This document shows, one piece after another, positions 1-12,500 of a DNA stretch of 64,000 nucleotides (its first letter is position 1; each line of letters begins with the position of its first letter). The translations under genes were made by a program, and so were the position numbers. Origin of the DNA: Symbiodinium natans (Eukaryota; Sar; Dinophyceae; Suessiales; Symbiodiniaceae); the NCBI GenBank assembly GCA_905221605.1, contig CAJNDS010002286.1, positions 381,501-445,500 of the forward strand. Reading direction: 5' to 3'. The notes beneath the pieces were generated by a model. It worked only from the letters and a program-made list of their open reading frames with translations, ran no database searches and had not been told where the DNA came from.

Positions 1-509
1 ACCATCCAGGCACGTGGGCTTGAGGGGTATCAGGTCAATCAACACAGGGAGAATATGTCTATATGCGGATAGGCGTATATGTATATGTGCATGTATAGCA
101 AGTACATAGAACTCTTTCTGTTTTTTACATGTGTGTTGATTGACGACCAAATTCAGAGGTGCGCCGGAAGTCGAGACAAGTGTTGAAGTTCAAAGATTTG
201 AGACAATATGGCCCCACCGGCGCTACGAAGTTGAGAGTCCGTTGACCCCTCCCCCCCCCACTTTTCCCCTCTCCCCCCAGATCTTCAGAGTGCATCGTGC
301 GGCAGGGCACCACCCAACCGCAGAAGCGATGTAGCTTTTTCAAGGGACTATATAGGGCACCTACGACCCGACTGAGAACCTCAACCCTTATTGTAAGGGG
401 ATCCTATTATTTGGGGATCTATATTAGGGGTCCCCTATGTTCAACTCAGAAACTCCCTAGCCACCCTAAACCCTAAACCCTAAACCCTAAACCCTAAACG
501 CTTTGCCAG

Positions 510-566
510 GTCTACAAGACTTACACCTGCGAGGTGGTGTGCAACCTCCGCGGCCATCAGTCCAAG
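510..566 (+). CDS. CFAP57: CFAP57-like exon: WD40 blade, end of strand with GH motif
   Basis: Reads VYKTYTCEVVCNLRGHQSK, a WD40 blade start with the usual GH. The acceptor is GCCAG|G and the donor is GC (567-568). It joins in phase to the exon at 1356 to give GHQSK-VKAICW. CCCTAAA precedes it and a TTTTAGGG array follows. Confidence 0.85.
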
Positions 567-3500
567 GCGTCTTGAGGGTTTAGGGTTTTAGGGTTTTAGG
601 GTTTTAGGGTTTTAGGGCTTTAGGGCTTTAGGGTTTTAGGGTCTTAGGGTTTTAGGGCTTTAGGGTTTTAGGGCTTTAGGGCTTTAGGGCTTTAGGGTTT
701 TCGGGTCTTAGGGTTTTAGGGCTTTAGGGCTTTAGGGTTTTAGGGCTTTAGGGTTTTAGTGCTTTAGGGTTTAGGGTTTAGGGATTAGGGGTACCCCCAC
801 CCCTCCCCTGGAGGTTGAGGGGTTTCGGCAAAACGGGTTCCAAAAAAAGGGGGGGCTTGGGGTTCAGGGGGTTGGGGTTCAAGAAGGGGGTTGGGGTTTG
901 GGGTAAGGCGCTCCATGGAGGCTCCCTTCAGTGGTGGGGGAAGTTTCTGGTGTTAAAAGCTTGGGGGTTAAGGAGGGTTTTGCCACAAAAGGGTGGGGTG
1001 GGGGCTGGGGGGTGCGAGAGAATTTGGTAAGTTGATAGGGGCTATTGAATGTACTCGCAAAGGGCTCTACGAATTTTGAAGTTATCTTGTGTGTGGGCTC
1101 AATGTGTAGTGTTTTGGCCTGTGCACCCCAACCACGCGGCTAGGCTTTGTGTGGCGTTTGCTCGCCCCTCGGAATTAGGTGCGTGTGGTTGGGCGCCACC
1201 CTCAGAAGTGGGAGTGCCGCGATCATCTTGGCGCAATGGTTTGTGATAGGGGTTGGCGTTAAGTTTGGGTGTAGTTCTCCTCGTCGTCGGCTTTCTCCGC
1301 CATGAAACTCCACCCAAAGTCTCCCCAACCCCCCAATCTCCGCGGAGTCGCACAGGTCAAGGCAATATGCTGGACCACGGACGACTTCCGATTAGTCTCC
1401 ACGGGTCAAGACGGTGCAGCCTACGAGCGCCTCGGCCCAAATCGAGCCCACCCAAAGTCCGATCTATGATCGGGGGCTACAGCTACTGCTGCTGCTGCTA
1501 GTAGTGCCACCGCCACCACCACCACCACCACCACCACCAGCATCACCACCAGCACCAGTATCACTACCATGAACTGCAAGTGCAACTAAGTAGAGACTGG
1601 TCAATAATCAGGTGTCTAAACGAGCAACATCTTGTAGCCCCAAGGTACGACATTCTGAAAGAGGGGCGCCGGGTCTCCGACTCTCTGCCGCAGCATCAGA
1701 GGGCGAAGCCTTGAAAGGGCTCTTGGGGTTTAGGGTTACCCCTAAACCCTAACGCTACAACCCTATAACCCTAAACCCTAAGCCCTATAAACGCTAAACC
1801 CTGAACCCCAACAAGTCGCAGGGATCCGAGCTTCGTCTGTCAGGGCTCTACCGGGCTTAGGAATTCCTATGGGTTTTCAATCCAAAACCCTAAACCTTAA
1901 ACCCGAAACGCTAAACCCTAACTGGGGGTTCCTACTTGAATACGGAGCCTTCTAATCTGGGGAACTGCAATTAAACGCCATTGTTTAGAAAGCTGTCTAG
2001 ATACTTTCAACCTGCACGCCGCAGAAGCCTTGAAAGGCCGGCTCGGGCGTTCGAGCTTCTTTAGGGTCTAGGGCTTATATAGGGTTTAGGATTTAGGGAG
2101 AGAGGGTTTAGGGCTTGTCATCGGGATTTCGGGTTCGGAACCTGAACCTACAACCTCAAGGTTCTCATGCCCTACCGAGCCCAGGCACCACGAGAGGCGT
2201 TTAGGACACAAGTTGCCTGCCCAAGCCGTCAGTGCTGAAAGCACATGAACCCCAAAACATCAGGCAAAGAACGCCCCTTGCAGAGATCGGTACCCGTTTG
2301 AATTCTCCCAGTAGTGTAGCCCAAGCACTCAAGCACCTTTCTACATGTTCCGGCATTCTAGGTGTTCAGGAAAATAAGCCTCAATTGCCATAGCTGGGAT
2401 TTACAGTAAATAGTACATAATAGTACGGTTACAACTTAACTTCAGTTCCCCAAGAACCGAGTCGAGATTCAGGAGTGGTCGCAGAAAGGTACCGTCTTTA
2501 CGAGCCCCGCGGCCTTGGGACAAGCCTTTCTCTCTTGGCAGCTTCTAGTGGGTTGCTACCCTAAACTTTCAACACCAAACCCTAAACACTAAACCCTTAA
2601 CCCTAAACCCTGAACCCTTAGCCCTTAGCCCGGGAGTTTTTGGTGGGAACTTGCTTGGCACGACGGACTTCGGGAAGTTGTGGGGAGCTTGAAGGCTCAT
2701 GAGTACTTATAAGTAGGGCTATAAGTCCCTACATGAGGTTGTAACCATAGTCGCCCTACTTATAACCCTACTTATGAACCTCCAAGCATGGGCGCGCAGT
2801 GTAGTGTTTGGGCTTGGGTTCACTTCTGCTTTAGTGCTGCGGCCTTCAGCAAAGCCATCTCGCCTAAAACTTCCAGACCCTAAACCCAAAACCTCTGGAG
2901 TGTAGAATTAGCACAAAACACCGCGCGCCAGCCTATAAGTTTCACACTACCATGGTCTTCTACACAGGGGTTCAGGGCCCCGTTGGCTCAGGGTTGGCAA
3001 GGGGCTCTGCTCAAGGAGGGAGCTTAGGGGCTAATTTGGGGTTTATATATATATATATAGATGTTATATAGGGGAATAAGATTTTAAGGGCCCCTTGCCG
3101 GGCTCCCTCCTTAAACCCCTTTAAAACTTCCTGCGCGCCGTCCACTCAGGTATCATTGCCTACAACAACCCCGAGGCCACCACGCAGACCACCACGCTTT
3201 ACGTGGCGGGATCCGACAAGATGCTCAAGGAGGCGGGGGGTTAGGGTTTAAGGGTTTAGGGGTTTGAGGTTGACTGAGCGCCTGTGAGAGAGAGAGAGGG
3301 GTTTGAGGGTTACAATATAAGGTTGTAAGGGTTTAAGGGTTTGGGGTTAGGGTTTCGGGTTTCGGGTTTCGGGGATGTCTGAAGGTATTTCTGCTTCGGG
3401 CTGAGCTCCTCTCACTGCAAACACGGCAGCTTTGATGCGCAATCGCTGCTTGACACTCCCTATATATCCTTGAACCTACAGACCCAAAATCAACATGCGT

Positions 3501-6500
3501 ATTTGGAGGTTCATGGGTACGTATACGTAGGGTGATAAGTAGGGTAATTAAATAAGGGGACTTATAACCGTACTTGTAAGTACCCATGAGCCTTCAAGCA
3601 CGGACCCCAAATAACCATGCGTAGAGCCTTCTTTCTCGGAGCCGCCTCCAGTTTTTTCTTCGATCTTAGAACCACGGCTATCCACGGCATGGACAGAGAA
3701 ACCCCCCACCTAAACTATAAACCCTATCAATCCTTTCAACCCAAGAGGCCCTAACCCCTCCCCCAACAAATAAAATACGCTGAAGGTCCAAAACTCCCAG
3801 CTCACCAACTACGTGGAGTCCAACGCCGTTCTTGGACAGTCGCCGGTCGGGAAAGAGGAGACCCTAGACCCAAAACCCTGAACCTAAACCCTAAATCCTA
3901 AACCCGAACCCTAAACCCCAATACAGATCCCCAAACCCTCAACCCTAAACCGTCCAAGGCTGGCCCTGGCGCCTGCTGCCAAAGCTTTGGTGGTTGGCGT
4001 GGCCGAGCATCGCGGCAGGGAATGGTGATGGGAGCAGCCATATGGGGTTTCGGGTTCAAGGTTTAGGGTTTAGAGTTTCGGGTTTAGGGTTTAAACCCTT
4101 TCGGGTTCAAGGTTTAGGGTTTAGGGTGCAGTTTTTGTTTTTGGTGCTTATTTATTAGACTTCTAGATATAGAGTCCAGGGTTTATAAGGGGGTTATTCG
4201 TTTCTGGGGACGATATTCAAGGCTCCGTAAAGCTCCGACCGCCGGCAACGCCTGATTCTTTTTTTTTTTTTTTTTGGGGGGGGGGGGGGTTGTTTTCCCT
4301 TACGAAACCCGTTCAACAAAACAGGGTTGAGGGTTTAGGCTTAGTGGGTTTAATCCTACAGGTTGAGTGGGCAACCTAGCAACCAGGCAAGGCTGGAAAC
4401 GCTTTGCCCCCCGCTCTCGTGCATATGTTTTTCCAGACTTCAGGTTGGAAGGGACAGGAGTCGAAAGCAAAACCCTAAACCCTAAAAGACATGGATCGCG
4501 CGCGGCCCTCAGATCATGCAGCAGAAGCCCTAAACCCTAACCCCTAAAGCGGCCGAGGCTCCAAGTTTGCATGCACAAAAGCTTGTTGTGGAGTTCTTCA
4601 GGGCGGGGGCTTCAAGGGGGGCAAGTACCTAGGGAACCTCAGGGAAGCTTAGCGAGCCTTAGGGAACCTTAGTTACATGCCTCCCTTGAACCCTAAACCC
4701 CAAACCCCAAACCCCAAACCCCAAACCCTAAACCCTAAACCCTAAACCCTCCCTTACGAACCCTACAATCCTGGAATCCGAGGCCCGACATGCCGGGCTC
4801 CCTGCGAAGCTACAACTTCCCACTGACCGGCGACTACGTCGAGTACCAGGCAGAAGAAGGGGTAAGCAACCCTAAACCCTAAACCCTCAACCCTCAACCC
4901 TAAACCCCAAACCCTAACCCTAAACCCTAAACCCTAAACCCTAAACCCTAAACCCTAAACCCTACACCCTAAACCCTAAACCCTAAACCCTACACCCTAA
5001 ACCCTAAACCCTAAACCCTAACTAAGGGCAGTTCGGGTAGATTAGGGGGGGTTGGAGGTTGTGGTTCCGGGTGTAGGGTTGATGCTCTGAGTCTGTGTTC
5101 AAAGTGTGTAATTATAGGGTTTAGAACGATTTGGCGGTTTCCGTCCTACAAAAAGGATTGTATAGGGCATAGCGGGGGTACCCCTATTTTGGGGGAATTG
5201 CCAAATTCCATGAAGCCACGGGTATGGCTTCGGGAATGCGATGTCAAAACGGACTCGTCTTTCGCCGCCCTTAGGAATCTGTGTTATGTATATTCATATA
5301 AACCCAAGATAATATATTAAACATAAGAAATTGTGACTAAGGTTCTAAGGGGAGTTTCGTCGTTTGGTGGCTCTTCAGGTTAGGAGGAGTTGCTTCATGT
5401 CTGGGCTTCATTGCTCCCGGTCTCTCGAGCTAAGGAGGGGACGTAAGTTGCCACCAGGAAACTGCACAAACACATGGTCGTACGAGGCGATGTCTCCGAA
5501 ACTCTGGTGTACAGGTTTCGGGTTTTTAGGGTTTGAGGCTTAGGGTTTAGGGTTTCGGGTTTAGGACCTTAGGGTTACGTGTTCCAGATCCATACCCCAA
5601 GTTGCCTTGCGCCGAGCTGGGGTTGCTTTCGTTTGCCCCCGCTGGGAGACTAGGCTGGGGGTGCCTCCTTTCCTCGTGATTGAATCATGGGTTACCCTAC
5701 TACACCCCCTCCATACTAGGGTTTAGGGTTTGGGGTTTAGGGTTTAGCGTTTAGGGTACCCCCCCTAGGTTCCCTCCATAATTAAGTACGTTTTAGGGTT
5801 GAGGCTTGTGTACTAAACCCTAAACCCTAAACCCGAAACCCTAAACCCTAAACCCTCTTGGTCCAGGCCCATGCCGCACCGGTCTCTCGCATTCGCATTG
5901 CCTGGGACGAGTCTGCCTGGCTGCACTGGATTTTTCCTTTGCCTTTGTCGGAGGTCAAAGTTTTCGGCGCTGGGTTTCGGGTTTAGGGTTCGGGGTTAAC
6001 GTTGTAGCGTCCATGGTAAGAAGGAGGCCTACTATCCAGAAAGCGGGATGCCCTGATGTCAGGGCCATGGCCGCCAAGCGAGCGTACTGTGTGTTTCGTG
6101 TGTAGATGACTCCCTAAACTCGAAAGCCTTTTTGCCGGGTTTAGGGTTTAGGGTTTAGGTTTAGGATTTCGGGTATCGTTTGGGTCGCTGTGTGTTGCAT
6201 TTGCAGGCGTCGGGCGTTGATGGTAGAGAGTCCAAGTATCACCTTTGTGTCCGCATCTGGCTCACCTGGCGCAAGCAAGTTGCACCTTGAGGGCCGCCTT
6301 ATATAATTATATGTATGTATGTATGTATGTATGCATGCATGTATGTATGTATGTATGTATGTATGTATGTATGTATGTAGACATATATACATATACATAT
6401 ACATATACATATATATATATATATTTATATTTATTTCTTTATGTATGTGTATATGTATGTATTGAAACATTTTGGAAAAGATTTAGTTTCCTTCATGATT

Positions 6501-9500
6501 CGTCGGCTTGAATGATGGCTGGGAGATTTGTGCACCGATTTGCCTTGGTTCTCGTACAGTGGGTCTACACCTTAACCCCTAATTTCTAAACCCTAAGTTT
6601 TCAACCCTCGTGTTGAAACCATAAATTCTAAACCAAGCCCTAACCGACGCAGCACTCCCAGACCCCAGATGCTTCAACGAAGGCTCTACCTTTTCAGCAC
6701 TGGAGACGACGGCTGCCTCTGCATCTTCGATCTGAAAAAGATCGGTGGCTCCAAGCACGAGAAGGTGTGCGTGTGCGTGTGATTGTGTTATGCTCCGTCC
6801 TCTACACTTAGCATCTTGATTCAGGAGCCCAAGGCTTAAGGTTCGACTGCTGTGGTCCCATGTGACTCAGGCAGCCTGCGGGCCTGCGTTCGGGCTCTGG
6901 GGTTCATGGCGTGCGCACAGGATTCCAGCCTGGGCTATGCCGATGAGATCCTTGTCACGCGCCAGTTCCTGGATGAGACTCGGCGGCTTGCGACCAGACA
7001 TGTCCCAAGCAGCGCATATACTTCTTGGGTCCCAGCACACACACACACATCCCCCTTGATTCCTTCTCCAACCCTCCCCTAAACCCTAAACCCTAAACCC
7101 TAAACCCTAAACCCTAAACCCTAAACCCTAAACCCTAAACCCTAAACCCTAAACCCTAAACCCTAAACCCTAAACCCTAAACCCTAAACCCTAAACCCTG
7201 AAGCCAAGGAAAAGCAGGCAGTGCTGTTGGACTTGGAGCGCAAGGCCCAGAGCCCTTTCGAAAAAGGGAGTACGTGAAGTTTATGGCTCTATACACTGGG
7301 CTCAAATAGGGTTTAGGGTTTAGAGTTTAGGGTTTAGGGTTTAGGGTTTCAAATGGCCCAACAACCGTGCTCATTTTGGCTTTCCGTCGAGAAGGAGTGA
7401 TCGTGGGCATCTGTGGAATGTGAGGTTTGGGGTTGTCGGGGTTGGGATGTTCCCCCTTATCCTAACTGCTGTCCTGAATAGGGATTATATTAGGGGTACA
7501 ATAATCCCTATTAAGGACTGTTAGTATAAGGGGGAACATCCCAACATAGGGGCTTAGGGACAAACGGCTTAGAAGGAAAAAACAAAACGAAGGTGACACC
7601 TCAACAGACCCTGCGCATCCTGTTCGGCCGTGAAGCTTTCGGTGTGCCATGCTTCCCATGCTACTCAAGCTTATGAGGCCTAAAAACCTTAAACTCCCAA
7701 AACCTTACCAAGGTCCCTAAACCCGAAGCCCTAAACCGCAAACCCTAAACCCAAAACTTTAAGCCCTAAACCCTAAACCACAAGGCATGAAGTAAGCAAG
7801 CCGCAAGGTGGAAGAGCTCGACAGCCGTATTGCCTTCCAACTTCGACATCGGGATGGACTGCACAAGGTGCCTGGGGGTTTAGGGTTTAGGGTTTAGGGT
7901 TTAGGGTTTAGGGTTTAGGGTATGGTGCCGCGGGCGAGGGTGGTGACGGACTTTGGCCATCTTTGGGGCTTTGAGGCTTCTGGGTGGTGTATATAGTTGT
8001 TAGGGTTTAGGGTTTAGGGTTTAGGGTTTAGGGTTTAGGGTTTAGGGTCAAGTCCCGTCTCAAAAGGGTTCAGGGTTTAGGGTGGATAGTCAGACCCCCA
8101 GCTTATTTTCAGCTGCTGCCCCACGCAGGAGAAGATGGCCGAGATGCAGGAGAAGTATAGCCTGGGACCCCAGTGCAAGTACATCTGCAGATGGTTTAGG
8201 GTTCAGGGTTTAGGGTTTAGGGTTTAGGGTTTAGGGTTTAGGGTTTAGGGCTGTTTGTTGGCGCCCGCCCGCAGTACACGTTGCTTGAGCAACATGTGCA
8301 AAGCTCTCCCTGCCAATGCCAAGGTGGTCGAAATCATGAAACCCCCCCCTACAGCCGCCGCAGAAACCCACCAGCCTTGTTTTAATAGAAGCAACTAGAG
8401 AACCCCAAACAGACTCGTTGGGTTTAGAGTTTAGGGTTTAGGGTTTAGGGTTTAAAGGGTTTAGGGTTTAAGGCTTAGCACTGAACCCCCAAGACAATGA
8501 CAGCCCACAGGCGAAGAGATCGAGACCGAGCGGCGGAAGTTTGAAGTGCCTCAGTTGGGTTAGTGTTTAGGGTTTAGGGTTCAGGGTTTAGGGTTTAGGG
8601 TTTAGGGTCTGGGGTTTAGGGTTTAGGGCTAGACACGAAGACCCGGGAACTTCAGGGTTCGGAACCTCAGGGTCGGGGGCTTAGGGCCTGACAGGATCTG
8701 TTGGTGCTTGGGTTTGCGTCTTTTGTTTCAGGGGGTGTTGATTCAGTGCGTGGGAAGTCTGATCTCCAAGGATGCCTCTGGTTTAGGGTTTAGGGTTTAG
8801 GGTTTAGGGTTTAGGGTTTAGGGTTTAGGGCCTCCAGCGAGCAGTGACAGTCCCATGCTCCACTCAAGATAAGGCTTGCCCCCAGACTCCCTAAACCCTA
8901 AGCCCTAACTAAGGGTGGGGAAGCCCTAAACCATCAACTTGTCCAGAATGGCCGCCCCGGCACACGAGGTGCTTCGTGAAGAGAAGGCGGAGGCCGAGAT
9001 GGAGAATGCGCCTTGACTTGGGCATTTCCCATCGGAGGCACCCCGTGATTTCCCGCCCAAAAGATTCAGACAATCCTGAATATGGCAAAACCCCTAAACC
9101 CGAAACCCTAAACCCTAAACCCTAAACCCCAGTTTTTTTTCTCCGAGTTTTGGTTCGCACAACCAGGAGGCCTGGGCAGGTGCCGATTCCGTCACATGCG
9201 CCATAAAAAGGTTCTCTGAGTTCATGTGGCAGCTTACAGCTTACAGGACTTGTGCTAGGACCCAGAGCAGGCCCTTACTCCTTCTTTTTTTTTTGGGGGG
9301 GGGGGGGGGGGGATTGGGTTCCCTTAGAAGCCCCTTTGAACCCAAAAAGGGAAGGCCTTTTTTATTCCGAGGTTACTCTCTGGGTCACCTAAACCCTAAA
9401 CCCTAAACCCTAAACCCTAAACCCTAAACCCTAAACCCTAAACCGTGGCTTGCTGAGCCCAGGAAGAACACATCAAGAATCTGGAAGAGAAGCACGCCAG

Positions 9501-12500
9501 GGACTTGCAAGACCAGCATCCTGCCTGCTTTTAGTTACGGAAAGGTTGGGATTGAGGGGTAAGGCTGGTAAACCCTCGACCCTAAACCCGCAACCCTGAG
9601 CACTCAACCCTCAACCCTAAACCCTAAACCCTAACCCCACTCGACAGTTCAGTCTGGAGTTGCAAATTTGCAGGGTTTCCATGCAGTTCTCAGAGCACTT
9701 GGGCAAGTGTTGGACTTGATCTTCAGCTCACCCAACTTGAGGTTCAGGGTTTGGGGTCCAGTAGATGCTGCAACCTCTCCCGAGGCAAGAGTCCTTCGAC
9801 CAAAAGATGATCGTGGAGGTGGGGTTTAGGGTTTAGGGTTTTGGGTTCTGGGCTTAGGGTGTCTAATTAGGTGTTTTACAAGGGTTATGGGCTTTGTAGA
9901 GGGTTTATAGGACTTAGGGCGAGAAAGTTCCCGTATGCGTCGCCACCGACGAGTATTTAGGACATCTGCAGATTTGCGACGTCCGGTTCTCTATTTTGGC
10001 CTTAAACCCTCACCCTAAACCCAAGTAGCTGTCTCGTGACTGGTGTCCTACTGGAAGTCGGTGTGGTCATGTCTGCGCGGTAACCTCACATGAGTAGTGC
10101 ATGTGATTTCTCCCTTCCCCCATTGAACGCACTTCTTGCAGTGTGGTTGCGAGGCTGCTAGGCAGGCCGCAAAAAAGCACAAGTAAGCAGGGTGCCGTGC
10201 TTCCTTAAAGACTGCTTGCCGAGCTCCAGGGTTTGCCAGGTTCTAGGGTTTGTTTAGAGTTTAGGGTTTAGGGTTTAGGCTTTTTGCCAGCAGCAGAGCA
10301 GAAAAAAACCAGGATCAGCGCTACAAGAAGCTCGAGAAAGATCTCGCGACTCGGCCAAAGTGTGGGGCAGTGAGGGATGCTTTGCCAATGGCCTGCCGCA
10401 GTTTCAACATCGAGCTTGCCAATTTTTGGGTTACCGGACAATTACAGAAGAAAGCGGCTTTCCGGATTTGTAGGGAGATTCGGTTCCCAATGTATCCAGA
10501 GAAAGTTACAGCCAAATTGCCCGGAACTAAGGGCTCAGGTGTCTTACGCCATGGCTTCTTAGACCGTGGGTTTATCATAGGATCCCGTCTGCTGCTTACT
10601 GAGCGCCTTTCGACCCCTTCTTAACTTACTGTTGGTCAGTAGGGAATGAAGGAATGAGGGAATGAGGTACCCTATATAATCCCGTAAAGGGTATACACAG
10701 GAGGATATGGGGTACCTCATTCCCTCCTTCCCTGCTGACCAACAGCAAGATCATGGGTCCCAGAGTCATTTTCAACAGCCCACAGCCCATCTCCCAAGCT
10801 TGAAAAATTCTCGAACTCGTAAACCCCCTCTAAACCCCCTCTAAACCCCCTCTAAACCCCCTCTAAACCCCCTCTAAACCCCCTAAACCCCCCTAAACCC
10901 CTAACCCCAAACCCTAAACCCCCGAAACCCCTAAGCCCAGCAGAGCCCCGATGGCCACTGTCGGACCCCACGGGCCCAAGCTTTGTCAGGAGCGCGAGAA
11001 GCAGGAGTGGGAGACGCAGCACGCTGCCCTTCTTGCGGAGCATTCGCAGGTCATCGATCAGATGTGGCTCGGCGGGCCATGAAAATAGTGAGGCTTTGTG
11101 CACAGGGTACGGATGAAAGGCCAGAGCTCCTGAGGTACATGGTCCGTGAATGAAGGTTTCTGAAGTATTAGCTTTGACCATGCACCTACCCTTGGAGTGC
11201 AGGTGGTGAGGTTTCATGGTTCCAGGTGATTGCTGCTTGTTTTGGTATATGAGACGCGGTCAACATTGCCGCTTGCTTATTTTAGTGCAACACCCCGAGG
11301 ATCGATGGGGACGCGCTAAAATGATGGGGTAACTCGATACGACAGGATAAAGATGCGGTAGGTGGAGAACATGGAAAACGACGGGGGACGCGCTAATTCA
11401 AAAACAAGCAAGCTTTAAACAAGTAATTTTGACGCCGACTCATATCCTCCAACTTTTGATTTTGCTTGCCAAACGATGGCTCTAAGCCCTAAACCCTACA
11501 AACCCTACAAACCTTATAGACTCCACAAGCCCTATGCACCCAATCAACCCCACAAACCCTATGAACCCCATAAACCCCAATAACCCCAATAACCCCAAAC
11601 CCCGTTCAACTCCGGATTCCTCTAACTTCTCAGTTGGAGTAGTTCTATGGGCCCATAATCTGGTCCCTTACCTCCTTGAAAGGGATCTGAAGCATGGGGC
11701 TTGGGTTGCATGGAGTATATGAGGGGGGGCTCCGTTTACAGGCCCATACTAAGGGACCATGTAACCGAAACCCTAAACCCTAAGCCCTAAACCCTAAACC
11801 CTAAACCCTAAACCCTAAACCCTAAACCCCCCAAAGCCCTAAGAATGAAAGGAAGCAGGATGCGGAGAAGATCCAGAGGTCCAACCGGGACACCATGGAC
11901 AGGCCGAGCAGGGCTCCCATGGGAATTCGCGCGGTTTAGGGTTTAGGGTTATCCAACTTGCGACCTCTTGGGTGCCCCCAAGCATGAGCATACTTCAGTG
12001 CCCGCTTTAGGGTTTTTTCACACTTCCGAGACTTGTCTTGCAAGTTTCATGCTGGTCGTCTTCAAGAGTTCGCCGGTTCAACCTTCGGCACCTGTACCTG
12101 CTCCTCATCCGTGCAGCCGAAGAGTGGTCCAAAGTCTTGCAAGCCATGGGGGGGGGACAGAACCCTAAACCCTAAACCCTAAACCCTAAACCCTAAACCC
12201 TAAACCCTAAACCCTAAACCCTAAACCCTAAACCCTAAACCCTAAACCCTAAACCCTAACCACTCCAAGAGTCCAGCCGGAAAGAACCCTTGGCTCACAA
12301 GTTGCAAACTTCACACGAAGCGGGCCCCTGATACTACCCTAGAGATACTGTTGGTTAGTAGGGAATGAGGGAATGAGGTACTCCTGTATGATCCCTTAAA
12401 GGGTACATATATAGGGGAGGTATAGGGTACCTGCCTTCCCCAAGCCCTAAACCAAGCCCTAAGCCCCCAAAATTGCAGGATCATCAAGGAGAAGGAGGTG

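Noticed and set aside
6141-6511. Open frames on both strands rich in Tyr/Val/Met/Cys or His/Ile/Thr
   Set aside because: They are translations of the (TATG)n microsatellite.
7365-7381. CCGTGCTCATTTTGGCT, similar to the middle of the dinoflagellate spliced leader
   Set aside because: It lies inside a CFAP57-like intron with no retrocopy beside it and lacks the CTCAAG end; probably coincidence.
8275-8330. Exon-like island LLEQHVQ after a GCAG
   Set aside because: Exons at 8129 and 8511 join in phase and align to the family without a gap, leaving no room for it.
10142-10179. Open island CGCEAARQAAKKHK with TTGCAG acceptor and GTAAGC donor
   Set aside because: Flanking exons (9765-9818 and 10313-10345) join in phase without it and match the family spacing; a similar non-coding word exists at 24604.
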